DNA of 64,000 bases from Paenibacillus bouchesdurhonensis (GTDB lineage Bacteria > Bacillota > Bacilli > Paenibacillales > Paenibacillaceae): positions 3,849,048 through 3,913,047 of the forward strand of contig NZ_LT732548.1 of assembly GCF_900155685.1 (NCBI RefSeq), in the 5' to 3' direction. Positions 1-8,813 of this stretch are shown here, in pieces. The position numbers and the translations under genes are program-made. Under the pieces are notes generated by a model, which made no database searches, was not told the DNA's origin, and worked only from the letters and a program-made list of their open reading frames with translations. Within the stretch, counting starts at the first letter, position 1. Each line of letters starts with the position of its first letter.

Positions 1-3000
1 GCGCTAAGCGGCGCGAGCTCGTCCGCCAGCAGCTTGAAGCCTTCGTCCTGCTGCTGGACAGTGGCGCGCAGCGCAAGCAGGGCGCCTTTGGCGACCAGCT
101 CCCCGCTGCGCCGCCATATTTCAGGAAAGAGCACGACCTCGCAGCGCTCCACCTGATCCTCCAGCTCCATGAAAGCCATCGCTTTGCCCTGCTTCGTCGT
201 AATCGTCTTCACCGATACCGCCATGCCGGCGACGACCACCCGGCTTCCGTCAGGACTCTCTCCTAAATCCATAAGTCTTTCTATGCCATCTCCCGCCAGC
301 AGCTCATCGTAATCATCCAGCGGATGGCCGGACAAATACAAGCCCAGCAGCTCTCGCTCCAGCTCCAGCTGCTGTCCCGCATTGAACGGGGGGATTTCCG
401 GATATTCAATGTTCCAGTTCGGCGTCTCCACAAAATCAAATAGCTGAATTTGCAAATCCTCCCGCTCCTTGCGCCATTTCAGCGCGGCCTCGACCGTCTC
501 GTCCAGCATGGCAAGCAGTTGGGCCCGGTGCCCCGGTAGCGAATCAAAGGCTCCGCCCTGAATGAGCGATTCGATAACGCGTTTATTGCAAGTACGCAGA
601 TCAACCCGTCTGCAAAAATCGAGCAAGCTATCGAAAGGCCTCTCCTTGCGCTCCCGCAAAATACTCTCCATGGCCTGGGTTCCAACGTTCTTGATCGCCG
701 CCAGGCCGAACCTGATAACACCCTGCACTGCAGCCTGCTCCGCTGTCCTATTTATGGATTCGCTCTCCCTCGGCACCTGCAATTCGCTTTCTGCATCCGG
801 ATCTGCCGCGGTAATGGATGCATCTGTTCCGCTGTTTTCCCGTAATATTTTACCATCCGATGACTCGGCCAAGCGAGGCGTAAACAAAATACTGCTCTCA
901 TTGACATCCGGCGGCAGCACCGTGATCCCCATTCGGCGGCACTCAATGATGTATTCGGCCACCTTGCGATGGCTGCCCATAACGGCAGTCAGCATCGACG
1001 CCATAAAATGAACAGGATAATGCGCCTTCAAATACGCTGTTTGAAAAGCAAGAACTCCGTATGCCGCAGCATGCGCGCGAGGAAATCCATAGTCCGCAAA
1101 GCGAACGATCATATCGTAAACCGCATTCGCATCCTTCTCTTCATATCCTTTGGCCAAGCTTCCTGCAACGAAATGCCCTCTCTCTTCATCCAGCACCTCG
1201 CGTTTCTTCTTTGAAACGGCGCGGCGCAGCAAATCGGCTTCACCGAGTGAGAAACCGGCCATTTTCGCCGCGATCTGCATAATTTGTTCCTGATAAACGA
1301 TAATGCCGTATGTGTCCTGAAGAATTGGAATCAGGTCAGCATGCGGATACTCCACGGTAATCTGCCCATGCTTGCCTGCGATATATTTCGGAATAAATTC
1401 CATCGGACCAGGCCGATACAAGGCGAGAACAGAAATAATGTCCTCGAACACAGACGGCTTCAAATCTCTAAGTACCCGCCTCATTCCTGCGGATTCTAAT
1501 TGGAACACGCCTGTTGTCTCGCCCCTTCCCAGCATTTCATAGGTGGCTGGGTCATCATCCGAAGTATGGCGAAAATCAGGGACTTCTCCTTCCTGCTCCT
1601 GAATCCAGTTCATGCAGCGTTCGATAATCGAGAGCGTGCGCAGTCCCAGGAAATCCATCTTGAGCAGCCCGATCGATTCCAAATGCTCCATAGAATACTG
1701 GGTCAGGGGCGTCCCTTCACCGCCCGCTTGCAGCGGCACAGTGTCTGTCAGCGGATCGCGGGAAATAACGACGCCAGCCGCATGAGTCGAGGCGTGACGC
1801 GGCATACCCTCCACCTTCCGGGCCATGTCGAGCAGGACTTGAATCCGCTGCTGCGACTCATAAAGCCCCCTCAGCTCCGGGCTTTCCTTGATCGCCCGCT
1901 CGATCGTCATACCGAGGTTTCCAGGGATCAGCTTCGCGACTTTATCCACTTCGCCGAACGGAACATTTAACACGCGTCCCACATCCCGCACCGCGGCGCG
2001 CGCGGCCATTGTCCCGAACGTAATAATTTGCGCTACATGCTCGGCACCGTATTTGTCGGCGACATAAGCAATCACTTCATCCCGCCGCTCATCACTGAAA
2101 TCGATATCGATGTCCGGCATCGTCACCCGTTCAGGATTCAAGAAGCGCTCGAACAATAGATTGTATTTCATCGGATCAACATCCGTAATATTTAACACAT
2201 AGGCCACGATGCTTCCTGCAGAGGAGCCCCGTCCTGGGCCAGTAGCAATGCCCTGTCTATGAGCATAAGCGATGAAATCCCAAACGATCAGAAAATAATC
2301 CGCAAAGCCCATATTCCCGATCACATTCAGTTCATAATGAAGCCGCTTTTTCAACGGCTCCCGCGTATGCTCCTGCCGCCAAATATCTAGATGGCCGTAT
2401 CTTTCCTCAAGCCCTTTTTCGCATAGCAAAGCCAAATAAGCTTCCGCACTCATTCCGTCCGGAATTGGGCGGTAGGCCGGCAGAATATGCCGCCCGAATT
2501 CAAGTTCAAGATTACATTTTTCCGCGATGATCTTCGTATTAGCGACAGCCTCGGCAATATATGGGAAGAGCGCCGCCATTTCTGCGCCGCTTTTTAAATA
2601 CAACTGGTCGGTCGGGATTTGCAGCCGCTCCTCATCCTCAACCGTCTTGCCTGTACCGATGCAAATGAGAACATCCTGCACCTCGGCATCCTCTTGGTTC
2701 AGATAATGCACATCATTTGTGGCGACCAACTGCACATCAAGCTCGCGAGCCAGCTTGATCAGCTCGGGGAGCACTTTTTTCTGCTCCGGAATGCCATGAT
2801 CCTGAAGCTCGATATAAAAGTCATCTCCAAATGCCGCCTGATAACGCTGTACAGCCTTCCGGGCCTCATTATATCGGCCATGCAGCAGATGCTGCGGCAC
2901 CTCTCCGCCAAGGCACGCGCTGAGGCATACGAGTCCCTCACTGTGCTGTTCGAGCACCTCCCAGTCGATCCGTGGCTTATAATGAAAGCCCTCGAGATGA

Positions 3001-3326
3001 CCGATCGAGGACAGCTTCATAAGATTCCGGTAACCCGTTTCATTCTTGGCCAGCAATATTAAATGATGGATCGGCTGATCCTTTCGAGTTCCCCGTTCCT
3101 TGCGCGAGCTGGCCGTAAAATACATTTCACAGCCGATGATCGGCTTGATGCCGCTTGCCTTGCAATATTTATAAAAAGGAACCGCCCCGTACATCACTCC
3201 ATGATCGGTCAGTGCCAACGCCTTCATCCCGAAGCTTGCCGCTTTGGCAACTAAATCTTGAAGTCTGGCGGCGCCATCCAGCAGACTGTACTCGCTATGC
3301 ACGTGCAAGTGAACAAATTCGTCCAT
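1..3326 (-). CDS. dnaE: DNA polymerase III subunit alpha, DnaE type (3' end cut by window edge)
   Basis: Catalytic subunit of a replicative DNA polymerase. From ATG at 3326 the minus strand stays open to base 1, about 1,108 residues, so the C-terminal OB-fold end is missing. The N-terminus carries the PHP domain with HLHVHSEYSLLDGA and, near residue 40, ALTDHGVMYG. The polymerase core shows GPGRGSSAGS near residue 358, the catalytic aspartates in MPDIDIDF near residue 400, and ALYRPGPMEF near 640. The absence of an exonuclease insert in PHP makes it DnaE and not PolC. An acidic, Ser-rich stretch of about 50 residues near residues 812-867, just before the conserved VIRFGLAAIKNVG, looks like an extra loop. 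It is divergent from ytrH; in B. subtilis dnaE is also a neighbour of ytrH/ytrI. Confidence 0.96.
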   Translation of the reverse strand, partial: MDEFVHLHVHSEYSLLDGAARLQDLVAKAASFGMKALALTDHGVMYGAVPFYKYCKASGIKPIIGCEMYFTASSRKERGTRKDQPIHHLILLAKNETGYRNLMKLSSIGHLEGFHYKPRIDWEVLEQHSEGLVCLSACLGGEVPQHLLHGRYNEARKAVQRYQAAFGDDFYIELQDHGIPEQKKVLPELIKLARELDVQLVATNDVHYLNQEDAEVQDVLICIGTGKTVEDEERLQIPTDQLYLKSGAEMAALFPYIAEAVANTKIIAEKCNLELEFGRHILPAYRPIPDGMSAEAYLALLCEKGLEERYGHLDIWRQEHTREPLKKRLHYELNVIGNMGFADYFLIVWDFIAYAHRQGIATGPGRGSSAGSIVAYVLNITDVDPMKYNLLFERFLNPERVTMPDIDIDFSDERRDEVIAYVADKYGAEHVAQIITFGTMAARAAVRDVGRVLNVPFGEVDKVAKLIPGNLGMTIERAIKESPELRGLYESQQRIQVLLDMARKVEGMPRHASTHAAGVVISRDPLTDTVPLQAGGEGTPLTQYSMEHLESIGLLKMDFLGLRTLSIIERCMNWIQEQEGEVPDFRHTSDDDPATYEMLGRGETTGVFQLESAGMRRVLRDLKPSVFEDIISVLALYRPGPMEFIPKYIAGKHGQITVEYPHADLIPILQDTYGIIVYQEQIMQIAAKMAGFSLGEADLLRRAVSKKKREVLDEERGHFVAGSLAKGYEEKDANAVYDMIVRFADYGFPRAHAAAYGVLAFQTAYLKAHYPVHFMASMLTAVMGSHRKVAEYIIECRRMGITVLPPDVNESSILFTPRLAESSDGKILRENSGTDASITAADPDAESELQVPRESESINRTAEQAAVQGVIRFGLAAIKNVGTQAMESILRERKERPFDSLLDFCRRVDLRTCNKRVIESLIQGGAFDSLPGHRAQLLAMLDETVEAALKWRKEREDLQIQLFDFVETPNWNIEYPEIPPFNAGQQLELERELLGLYLSGHPLDDYDELLAGDGIERLMDLGESPDGSRVVVAGMAVSVKTITTKQGKAMAFMELEDQVERCEVVLFPEIWRRSGELVAKGALLALRATVQQQDEGFKLLADELAPLS

Positions 3327-3371
3327 GCGTCTCCTTCCTTTCCAAGACAAACTACCTCTCAAAATATTTTA

Positions 3372-3401
3372 TCATATAAGGCTGGAAAGCGCCCATACAA
3401 T
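3372..3401 (+). promoter_or_regulatory. Sigma-E-like promoter of ytrH-ytrI
   Basis: TCATATA at 3372-3378 and CATACAAT at 3394-3401, 15 bases apart, fit the mother-cell sigma-E consensus (kmATATT and CATACAnT); the -10 match is exact. The predicted transcript start lies about 70 bases upstream of ytrH. In B. subtilis ytrH and ytrI belong to the sigma-E regulon, which supports the call. Confidence 0.7.
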
Positions 3402-3477
3402 GGTATAGAAGGACAAGCGAAGCAGGGCCGTATGGCTTGAAAACATAAATAACCTGAAAGAGAGGAGAGTTTGAAGC

Positions 3478-3807
3478 ATGAGCACATTTCTTACAAAAGC
3501 AGTGATGGACTTCTTTATCGCTTTCGGCATCGTCCTGGGAGGTGCATTGGTCGGGGGAATCGGAGCCGTCGTATCCCTGCAGCCGCCAACTCAGACCATG
3601 CTGGATGTCGCGGATCGGATCAAGATTTGGGCGCTCGCTGCGGCGGTGGGGGGAACGATCGATCCGATGCGCGTTATAGAAAGCAATTTCTTTGACGGCA
3701 ACCTGTCACCAGCCATCAAGCAAATTCTTTATTTGCTGTTCGCCTTTCTTGGCGCGCATATGGGATCGGAGCTGGTACGGTGGGTGTGCGGAGGCAATCG
3801 GGGATGA
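3478..3807 (+). CDS. ytrH: Sporulation membrane protein YtrH
   Basis: Small integral membrane protein of 109 residues, matching the YtrH family in length and sequence. A hydrophobic segment spans residues 10-35 (FFIAFGIVLGGALVGGIGAV) and a second lies at residues 80-100 (YLLFAFLGAHMGSELV). The family is made in the mother cell and contributes to efficient spore formation, probably in the outer forespore membrane. The ATG at 3478 follows AGAGAGGAGAG. The stop codon overlaps the next start as ATGA, so ytrH and ytrI are probably translationally coupled. A sigma-E-type promoter lies 76-106 bases upstream. Confidence 0.9.
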   Translation: MSTFLTKAVMDFFIAFGIVLGGALVGGIGAVVSLQPPTQTMLDVADRIKIWALAAAVGGTIDPMRVIESNFFDGNLSPAIKQILYLLFAFLGAHMGSELVRWVCGGNRG

Positions 3808-4301
3808 GCCCGATTCGTCGGCCGACGATTGAGGAGTTCAGACGGTTTATGCAGCTGACGGCGATTTTTATACTAGGGATGGTTGTAGGAAGCGTTGTGT
3901 ACAACATCCTTTATCAAATGAGCTACAATACGCTCTGGATTCAGAACAAAGACCTGCAAATTCAACTCTATCAAGCGGAGGAAGATAATAAGACGCTCAA
4001 AAAGTACAATAAAAGATCGACGGTGATCAAAGAAATTAAAATCCGCGTAGAGGATCGAGATCCTCCGCTCGATTCGCTCGCTGTGAAGGAGGTGGTGCAG
4101 CAGTTGCACGAGGAGCTTGAAGTGCTGCGCGGCCGGAGCATTTTTGAAATCGATTCGGACGGGAAAATGGCAAGGACTCTATTGAATCGAAAAATATACG
4201 CCGTCCGCGACAAAGAGTACAGCATTCAAATTAAGACGATGCTCGTCAGCGAGGGAGTGCTGCAGGTATGGGTGGATATGCGCCCCTATATCAGGGGCTG
4301 A
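3804..4301 (+). CDS. ytrI: Sporulation membrane protein YtrI
   Basis: 165-residue protein with one N-terminal membrane helix (about residues 15-37, AIFILGMVVGSVVYNIL) followed by a charged, coiled-coil-like stretch (about 45-75) and a small C-terminal domain. It is the usual partner of YtrH. The start is placed at ATG 3804, which overlaps the ytrH stop (ATGA) and has GAGG nine bases upstream; an earlier in-frame start at 3780 would sit inside ytrH. Co-transcription from the sigma-E-like promoter is inferred. The nrnA gene that lies next to ytrI in B. subtilis is absent here. Its molecular role is unknown beyond a contribution to sporulation in the family. Confidence 0.85.
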   Translation: MSPIRRPTIEEFRRFMQLTAIFILGMVVGSVVYNILYQMSYNTLWIQNKDLQIQLYQAEEDNKTLKKYNKRSTVIKEIKIRVEDRDPPLDSLAVKEVVQQLHEELEVLRGRSIFEIDSDGKMARTLLNRKIYAVRDKEYSIQIKTMLVSEGVLQVWVDMRPYIRG

Positions 4302-4473
4302 CTTTTTCGCACTATACGATTACAATAGACATTACGCAGTATGCATATCATGATTTTGAAGGAACTCCCGTGATATTTGCCACAAGATCTTCCATCAAAT
4401 CGAACAAATCTGCGTCTTAGCGTCTTTACGCTAAAACTTCCGTGGAATTGTGAAAAGGAGCTGTTTTTGTGCC

Positions 4474-4785
4474 ATGATCGAAAGTATCCAATATGCGTTG
4501 TACACCGGACTCATCATTTCATGCATTTTTTCCTTGTTCTTCAGCATTAAGTCACGTCGATCGGTAGATGGCAAGGCTCGCGGCTTGTCCCAAGCCAAAA
4601 TGAATATCAGCATGGGCTTTATGCTTCTGATTCTCGCTTTTATCCAAATGTTCATTTTCAGCGGCTCATCCATCCGTGTCGTGATCGGCGCCCTTTTTAT
4701 GGTGCTGGGGGCTTTTAATATTTTTGCAGGTATTCGCAATCATGGTCTCTGGACACGCTACAATCCGGAATCGAACCAATCGTAA
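4474..4785 (+). CDS. ytpI: YtpI-family membrane protein
   Basis: 103-residue protein with three hydrophobic segments (near residues 4-26, 45-66 and 70-88), matching the small YtpI family that sits next to ytoI in Bacillales. The ATG at 4474 was chosen because AAGGAG lies at 4455-4460; an in-frame GTG at 4450 has no such site. The spacing of 13 bases is somewhat long. The function is unknown. The gene converges on ytoI, and the two share the hairpin region at 4819-4864. Confidence 0.8.
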   Translation: MIESIQYALYTGLIISCIFSLFFSIKSRRSVDGKARGLSQAKMNISMGFMLLILAFIQMFIFSGSSIRVVIGALFMVLGAFNIFAGIRNHGLWTRYNPESNQS

Positions 4786-4818
4786 TCATGCGGAAACTAT
4801 TTGCAAACTGAGGCGAAA

Positions 4819-4864
4819 AAAGGACAATCCTGCGCTTAATGAAGCATATCAGGAATTGTCCTTT
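4819..4864 (-). terminator. Terminator of ytoI
   Basis: On the minus strand AAAGGACAATTCCTG pairs with CAGGATTGTCCTTT and is followed by a T run. It lies just past the ytoI stop, in the gap between the convergent ytpI and ytoI. Confidence 0.75.
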
Positions 4865-4891
4865 GCTGTTAGTGGATGCTTTAGTGGATGC

Positions 4892-6229
4892 TTAAGCGTG
4901 GTCGATCGACTGCAGCGTCATGACCGCCTTGGAAATAAGCAGCTCCTGGTGGGTAATAATGATTTCCAGCTTGCAGGCGCGGCGGCTAGTTTCCAATACG
5001 ACCGGCGTAATAACGACCGCATTCTCAATTTGTACAGGCCGGACAAAATAGGTCGTCAAATGATCTACGACGTAATCCCCGCCGCCAACGTCCTTGGCTG
5101 CGCTAAGGCCAGCTTGTGTCATAATCGAAGTTAACACGCCATGGGAGATCGTGCCGATATCCGTCGACATTTGCGGCGTAATGATGCCGTGGAAGAACAG
5201 CCGCCCTTCCTCGTCCCGTTCCTCGACGAAGCCGTTCCACATTAAATGCTCGAAGGTTTCGCCGAGCTGCGGCTCGTTCCGGGCATCCCGCATCGCTTGC
5301 AGCACTTCTTTGCGTGTGACGGAGGAAACCAGCTTCCGGTTGCGATCAATGACCGGCAAGAAATCGATGCCCTCCCACACCATAATTTGCGCTGCGGAAG
5401 CAAGCGAGGTTTGAAGCCCTACCGTAATCGGATGGCGTACCATGCACTTCTCGATATGATGATCTCCGCCGCCGATTTCCTCGACATTTTTACGGCTGAC
5501 AATGCCGATGACCCGATTCCACTCATCCACGACCGGAAAATGCTGCATCCCTGTTTCAAGAGACAGCTGATCAAAATCCGAAATGTTGCTGTTCACCTTG
5601 AGCATGTTCGGCCTTGGCTTGGCTGCAACAATATCCTCGACGAGCATGATTTTCTTCTTGATTAGTCGGTCAAACAGCGCTCGGTTAATCATAGAGGCAA
5701 CCGTAAAGGTATCATGCCTCGATGAAATGATCGGCAAATTAAGGCGATCCGCAAGCGCCTTGACTTCCCGGCTTGTCCCGAAGCCCCCGGTAATAAGCAC
5801 GCCGGAGCCCTGCTCTAGGGCCAAGGAGTGCGCATCTTCCCGGTTTCCAACAATCAGCAGGCTGCCAGCGTCGATATACCTGGCCATCGCGTCAATTTTC
5901 ATCGCACCGATAACATATTTATGCAGCGTCTTATCCAAGCCTTCACCGCCGCCCAGAACATGCCCCTCCACGATTTCGACGACATCGCCAAAGGTCAGCT
6001 GATCCGAAATATTCCGCGGCTTCTTCTCTACCCGCACCGTGCCGATCCGCTCTTTCGTAATGACGATGCCTAGATTCTCCGCTTCCTTGACCGCACGATA
6101 GGCTGTCCCTTCACTGACTCCCATGCTTCGCGCCAATTTGCGAACCGAAATTTTAGTGCCGATTTTCAGTCCTTCAATGTACTGTAGCAGTTGTTCGTGC
6201 TTTGTAATGCTCTCCTCATGCCCTTGCAA
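4892..6229 (-). CDS. ytoI: DRTGG/CBS/hotdog-domain regulatory protein YtoI
   Basis: 445-residue multidomain protein. Residues 10-65 form a winged-helix DNA-binding domain (SVRKLARSMGVSEGTAYRAV). Residues about 75-180 are the DRTGG domain, about 190-310 hold two CBS repeats (the first with HFPVVDEWNRVIGIVSRKNV), and the C-terminal 120 residues resemble a hotdog thioesterase-like fold. This order is that of YtoI. CBS and DRTGG domains usually sense nucleotides; the ligand and target genes are unknown. The start is TTG at 6229, preceded by GGGGGTG; no in-frame ATG is available at the N-terminus. It is a single gene with its own terminator. Confidence 0.88.
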   Translation of the reverse strand: MQGHEESITKHEQLLQYIEGLKIGTKISVRKLARSMGVSEGTAYRAVKEAENLGIVITKERIGTVRVEKKPRNISDQLTFGDVVEIVEGHVLGGGEGLDKTLHKYVIGAMKIDAMARYIDAGSLLIVGNREDAHSLALEQGSGVLITGGFGTSREVKALADRLNLPIISSRHDTFTVASMINRALFDRLIKKKIMLVEDIVAAKPRPNMLKVNSNISDFDQLSLETGMQHFPVVDEWNRVIGIVSRKNVEEIGGGDHHIEKCMVRHPITVGLQTSLASAAQIMVWEGIDFLPVIDRNRKLVSSVTRKEVLQAMRDARNEPQLGETFEHLMWNGFVEERDEEGRLFFHGIITPQMSTDIGTISHGVLTSIMTQAGLSAAKDVGGGDYVVDHLTTYFVRPVQIENAVVITPVVLETSRRACKLEIIITHQELLISKAVMTLQSIDHA

Positions 6230-6343
6230 CTGTTACACCCCCGTTCAAAATCTGTACCATTCTGTATCTATTATACACACTTTTCGCTTGAAAATAAATG
6301 GACGCTGCGGGAGCCTCTCTATCTCATCTTGCCAAACGAAATA

Positions 6344-6397
6344 AAAGAGAAAAAAAGAGCAAGTGCAGCCTGTCCCTCTCGGAAAAGCCACACTTGC
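6344..6397 (-). terminator. Terminator on the minus strand
   Basis: GCAAGTG and CACTTGC (6359-6365 and 6391-6397) form the base of a hairpin. On the minus strand the hairpin is followed by TTTTTTT. It probably ends the transcript of the membrane-protein gene that stops at 6504. Confidence 0.6.
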
Positions 6398-6503
6398 TTA
6401 GTACGGGCGTACCCAGCTCTGCTTAATTGCCACTCTACATCCCTGCTGTTGTTCATAAAGCAAGCCTGCTTCAAGGAAAAGCCTGATTATCCCTGCTTGC
6501 TCT

Positions 6504-6812
6504 CTATCGGCCAATCTTCATCTGCAGCTGGCTCTGCCACTCGCGCAGCTTTGCCCGGCGTACGGCTTCGAGGGCGCGCTGCTTCTCTTCGTTGACTCCC
6601 AGGAGAAAATGCAGATGCGCACCGATAACCATAAAGGCAAAGGCTGCCCATACGGCGCCAAATAACGACATCCAGCCAGCACCGGAGTCAAAGGAAATTA
6701 GCGGAAGAGCATATATGAGCATACCCAGAGAAAGAATGAGGTAGACCGCATGCTTCCATTTGCTTCTTTTTTTCTCTTTCTTAATTAAATGCAATGTCTT
6801 CATTGTTTTCAT
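6504..6812 (-). CDS. Small two-helix membrane protein, function unknown
   Basis: 102-residue protein with a basic N-terminus (KKEKKRSKWKH), two hydrophobic segments near residues 20-40 (AVYLILSLGMLIYALPLI) and 45-67 (LFGAVWAAFAFMVIGAHLHF), and a charged helical tail. No family is recognised with confidence. The ATG at 6812 was chosen over one seven codons upstream because AGAGGAG lies eight bases before it. It lies upstream of ytoI on the same strand but has its own terminator. Confidence 0.65.
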   Translation of the reverse strand: MKTMKTLHLIKKEKKRSKWKHAVYLILSLGMLIYALPLISFDSGAGWMSLFGAVWAAFAFMVIGAHLHFLLGVNEEKQRALEAVRRAKLREWQSQLQMKIGR

Positions 6813-6920
6813 AATCCGCACTCCTCTAAACAAATCTATATTTCTAGTCTATGAAGAAGATATCCGTATTATGAGACTTGTACTAAAATTGTTATGTTTG
6901 ACCGCTCTGCTCTTTTGCGG

Positions 6921-7268
6921 CTAAGATTGCTCTGCCCCGTAAAGATGCTGAAGGCTGTCCGTGATGATTTTATTTACATCCTGAATAATAACGCTCAAAC
7001 GGCGCTCCGCGTCAAACAGGCGACGAATGTTCAAATTCAAGCTTAGCACCTCGAACAGCTTCTCCATTTGCTCCATTTCTTCGGGTGACGGCATGTCTCC
7101 GCTCATCATCCGCTGCTGCACTTCATTTTGCTTCACGCGAAAATCATCCAGCATCCGCTTGCTCTCCGGATCAGCATCCACCAGCTTCATGGCTGATGTA
7201 ATATCAGCCACCTCTTGGCTCTCTTTAAGTGCATTTGCCAAATCATGTGCTTTGTCATAAATGTTCAT
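6921..7268 (-). CDS. yheA: YlbF/YheA family protein
   Basis: 115-residue all-helical protein of the YlbF/YmcA/YheA family (UPF0342), close to the usual 117 residues. The N-terminus MNIYDKAHDLANALKES and the acidic helix with EEMEQMEKLF are typical. YlbF and YmcA act with RNase Y; the role of YheA itself is not settled. The start is ATG 7268 with a perfect AAGGAGGA seven bases upstream; a 20-residue upstream extension was discarded. It is followed upstream on the same strand by yheB, the same neighbour as in B. subtilis. Confidence 0.88.
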   Translation of the reverse strand: MNIYDKAHDLANALKESQEVADITSAMKLVDADPESKRMLDDFRVKQNEVQQRMMSGDMPSPEEMEQMEKLFEVLSLNLNIRRLFDAERRLSVIIQDVNKIITDSLQHLYGAEQS

Positions 7269-7373
7269 TCTTATATCCTCCTTAAATGTAGTAATGCGTC
7301 GATAATAACGCATTATTTTTTCCAACTTACTGCTTAGAATCTTTAATTACTTCATCAACCAGCCAGCTCTATT

Positions 7374-8540
7374 TTATCGACCGATCCACAGCAGCATCAA
7401 CGATTGCATCAGACCAATCATGGCTCCGAGCAGAACTCCCAGCCAAGTAATTGCTCTAAACTCTTTGCCGGATACACTAAGTATAACCTCTTCCAGGCGC
7501 TCTACGGGAAACTTCTCTACCTGCTCCTTTACAAGCTGTGGTAGCCTGATCGCCTTCATCGCGGGTGGAATGACGCGGGCGATTAGAAGAAGCATCCGAT
7601 CCGCAAGGCCAGGAACTGCGGCTTCCGCTTGACTGCGCCACGGTTCAATCAATGAAGCGATTCTAACGCTCTCGACCTTGGTGATCCAAGCTTCGAGCGG
7701 AAGCTCCTGGAGCTTCGCCCCGATCCAAGACTCTGGATCACGCCCAACCCAAGAATAGAACAGCTCACCTACAGCTTTCTCACCATAAAGCTCCAGTCGA
7801 TCGTTAATCGCAGAAGCGACTTTACTGCGTGCCTCATCCCCCTGCAAAGCCCGGACGAGAGCAGGTGTCAGCTTCTGGACAAGCTTCTCCTCATCCATGA
7901 AGATCGCTGCCATCGTCCCGAAGAAACCTCCAGTATTGTCGACAAGGCCCGAAGCCATCTTGGCCAGCAGGCGCTGCCCCTTGGATGAGAGCAATTCCTC
8001 CGCTACCGCGTCAAGAATCGCCCTGGCCGCCGCCTCACTCCACAACTGACGGTTCTCTTCCGACCAACCCGGGACTATACTTTTCAGCGGTCTTTGCTCC
8101 CAATCATACTTCTGCCACGCTTGCCGAAAGCCATATTGGAGGATTGTCGCAAGCGCTGATAACACCCTGCCCTTAACCGACTCCCATTCCTCTTCCGTCC
8201 ATAAACGCAAGGCAGCCTCCTTGACAGTTATACTGCTGCCCGCCCAACGTTCCAGCAGCGCCCCTAGCTTCTCCTCTGCCTGACTGCGGAATTCAGGCCG
8301 GAGCACCATTTCCTGCAGCCCTTCCGAGGTTACCAGATAGTCGGAAACGACATTGCCCAAAGATTCTGCAATATCATCTCTTCGCTTCGGAATAAGTCCT
8401 GGCGTAAACGGCAGGCGCCGCTTCCCGATCATTATCGGGTTCCTTGGATGAAACAGCATTTTAATCGCAAAATGGTTCGTTACTCCGCCAACAAATGCTG
8501 CTACAACAACACTGACCATAATATATAACCAATCTGCCAA
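7374..8540 (-). CDS. yheB: DUF445 membrane protein YheB
   Basis: 388-residue DUF445 protein. It has an N-terminal membrane helix (MVSVVVAAFVGGVTNHFAIK, with the conserved glycine and asparagine), a long helical middle region containing FHPRNPIMIGKRRLPFTPGL near residues 35-55, and a C-terminal membrane anchor (WLGVLLGAMIGLMQSLMLLW). Members are found in spore formers, and YheB has been found in spores; no activity is established. The start is TTG 8540 with AGGGAGG upstream; the longer frame to 8585 lacks a ribosome binding site. It is divergent from the ATP-grasp cluster. Confidence 0.85.
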   Translation of the reverse strand: MADWLYIMVSVVVAAFVGGVTNHFAIKMLFHPRNPIMIGKRRLPFTPGLIPKRRDDIAESLGNVVSDYLVTSEGLQEMVLRPEFRSQAEEKLGALLERWAGSSITVKEAALRLWTEEEWESVKGRVLSALATILQYGFRQAWQKYDWEQRPLKSIVPGWSEENRQLWSEAAARAILDAVAEELLSSKGQRLLAKMASGLVDNTGGFFGTMAAIFMDEEKLVQKLTPALVRALQGDEARSKVASAINDRLELYGEKAVGELFYSWVGRDPESWIGAKLQELPLEAWITKVESVRIASLIEPWRSQAEAAVPGLADRMLLLIARVIPPAMKAIRLPQLVKEQVEKFPVERLEEVILSVSGKEFRAITWLGVLLGAMIGLMQSLMLLWIGR

Positions 8541-8720
8541 CCTTACATCCTCCCTGAAAATCCATAAAGGACATCGCCTAATCATCTACCTTTATATAGG
8601 CTGCTGTCACAATTTATTATGCGCTAGACCTTAGCACATGGCCGTCTACCTACTTGCCAGACAGCGAAATCCGGCATTAGACCGCTTCTTATACAAAGTT
8701 ATTTCAAAGATGGGTTAATC

Positions 8721-8747
8721 ACCAAGGATTCTATGTCCTCATATGAT
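8721..8747 (+). promoter_or_regulatory. Possible sporulation-type promoter of the ATP-grasp cluster
   Basis: AC at 8721-8722, 17 bases, then CATATGAT at 8740-8747 resembles mother-cell sigma-K or sigma-E spacing and -10 (CATAnnnT). It lies 67 bases upstream of the first ATP-grasp gene. The match is partial and the AC element is weak evidence. Confidence 0.3.
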
Positions 8748-8813
8748 GCATTACATGTATTTACGAAGACGCATCCAAGACATCAAGCCTAAGCTTGGAA
8801 GGAGATCCGCTTC

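Noticed and set aside
7985..8176. Plus-strand open frame opposite yheB
   Set aside because: Shadow of the DUF445 gene; no start signal or domain.
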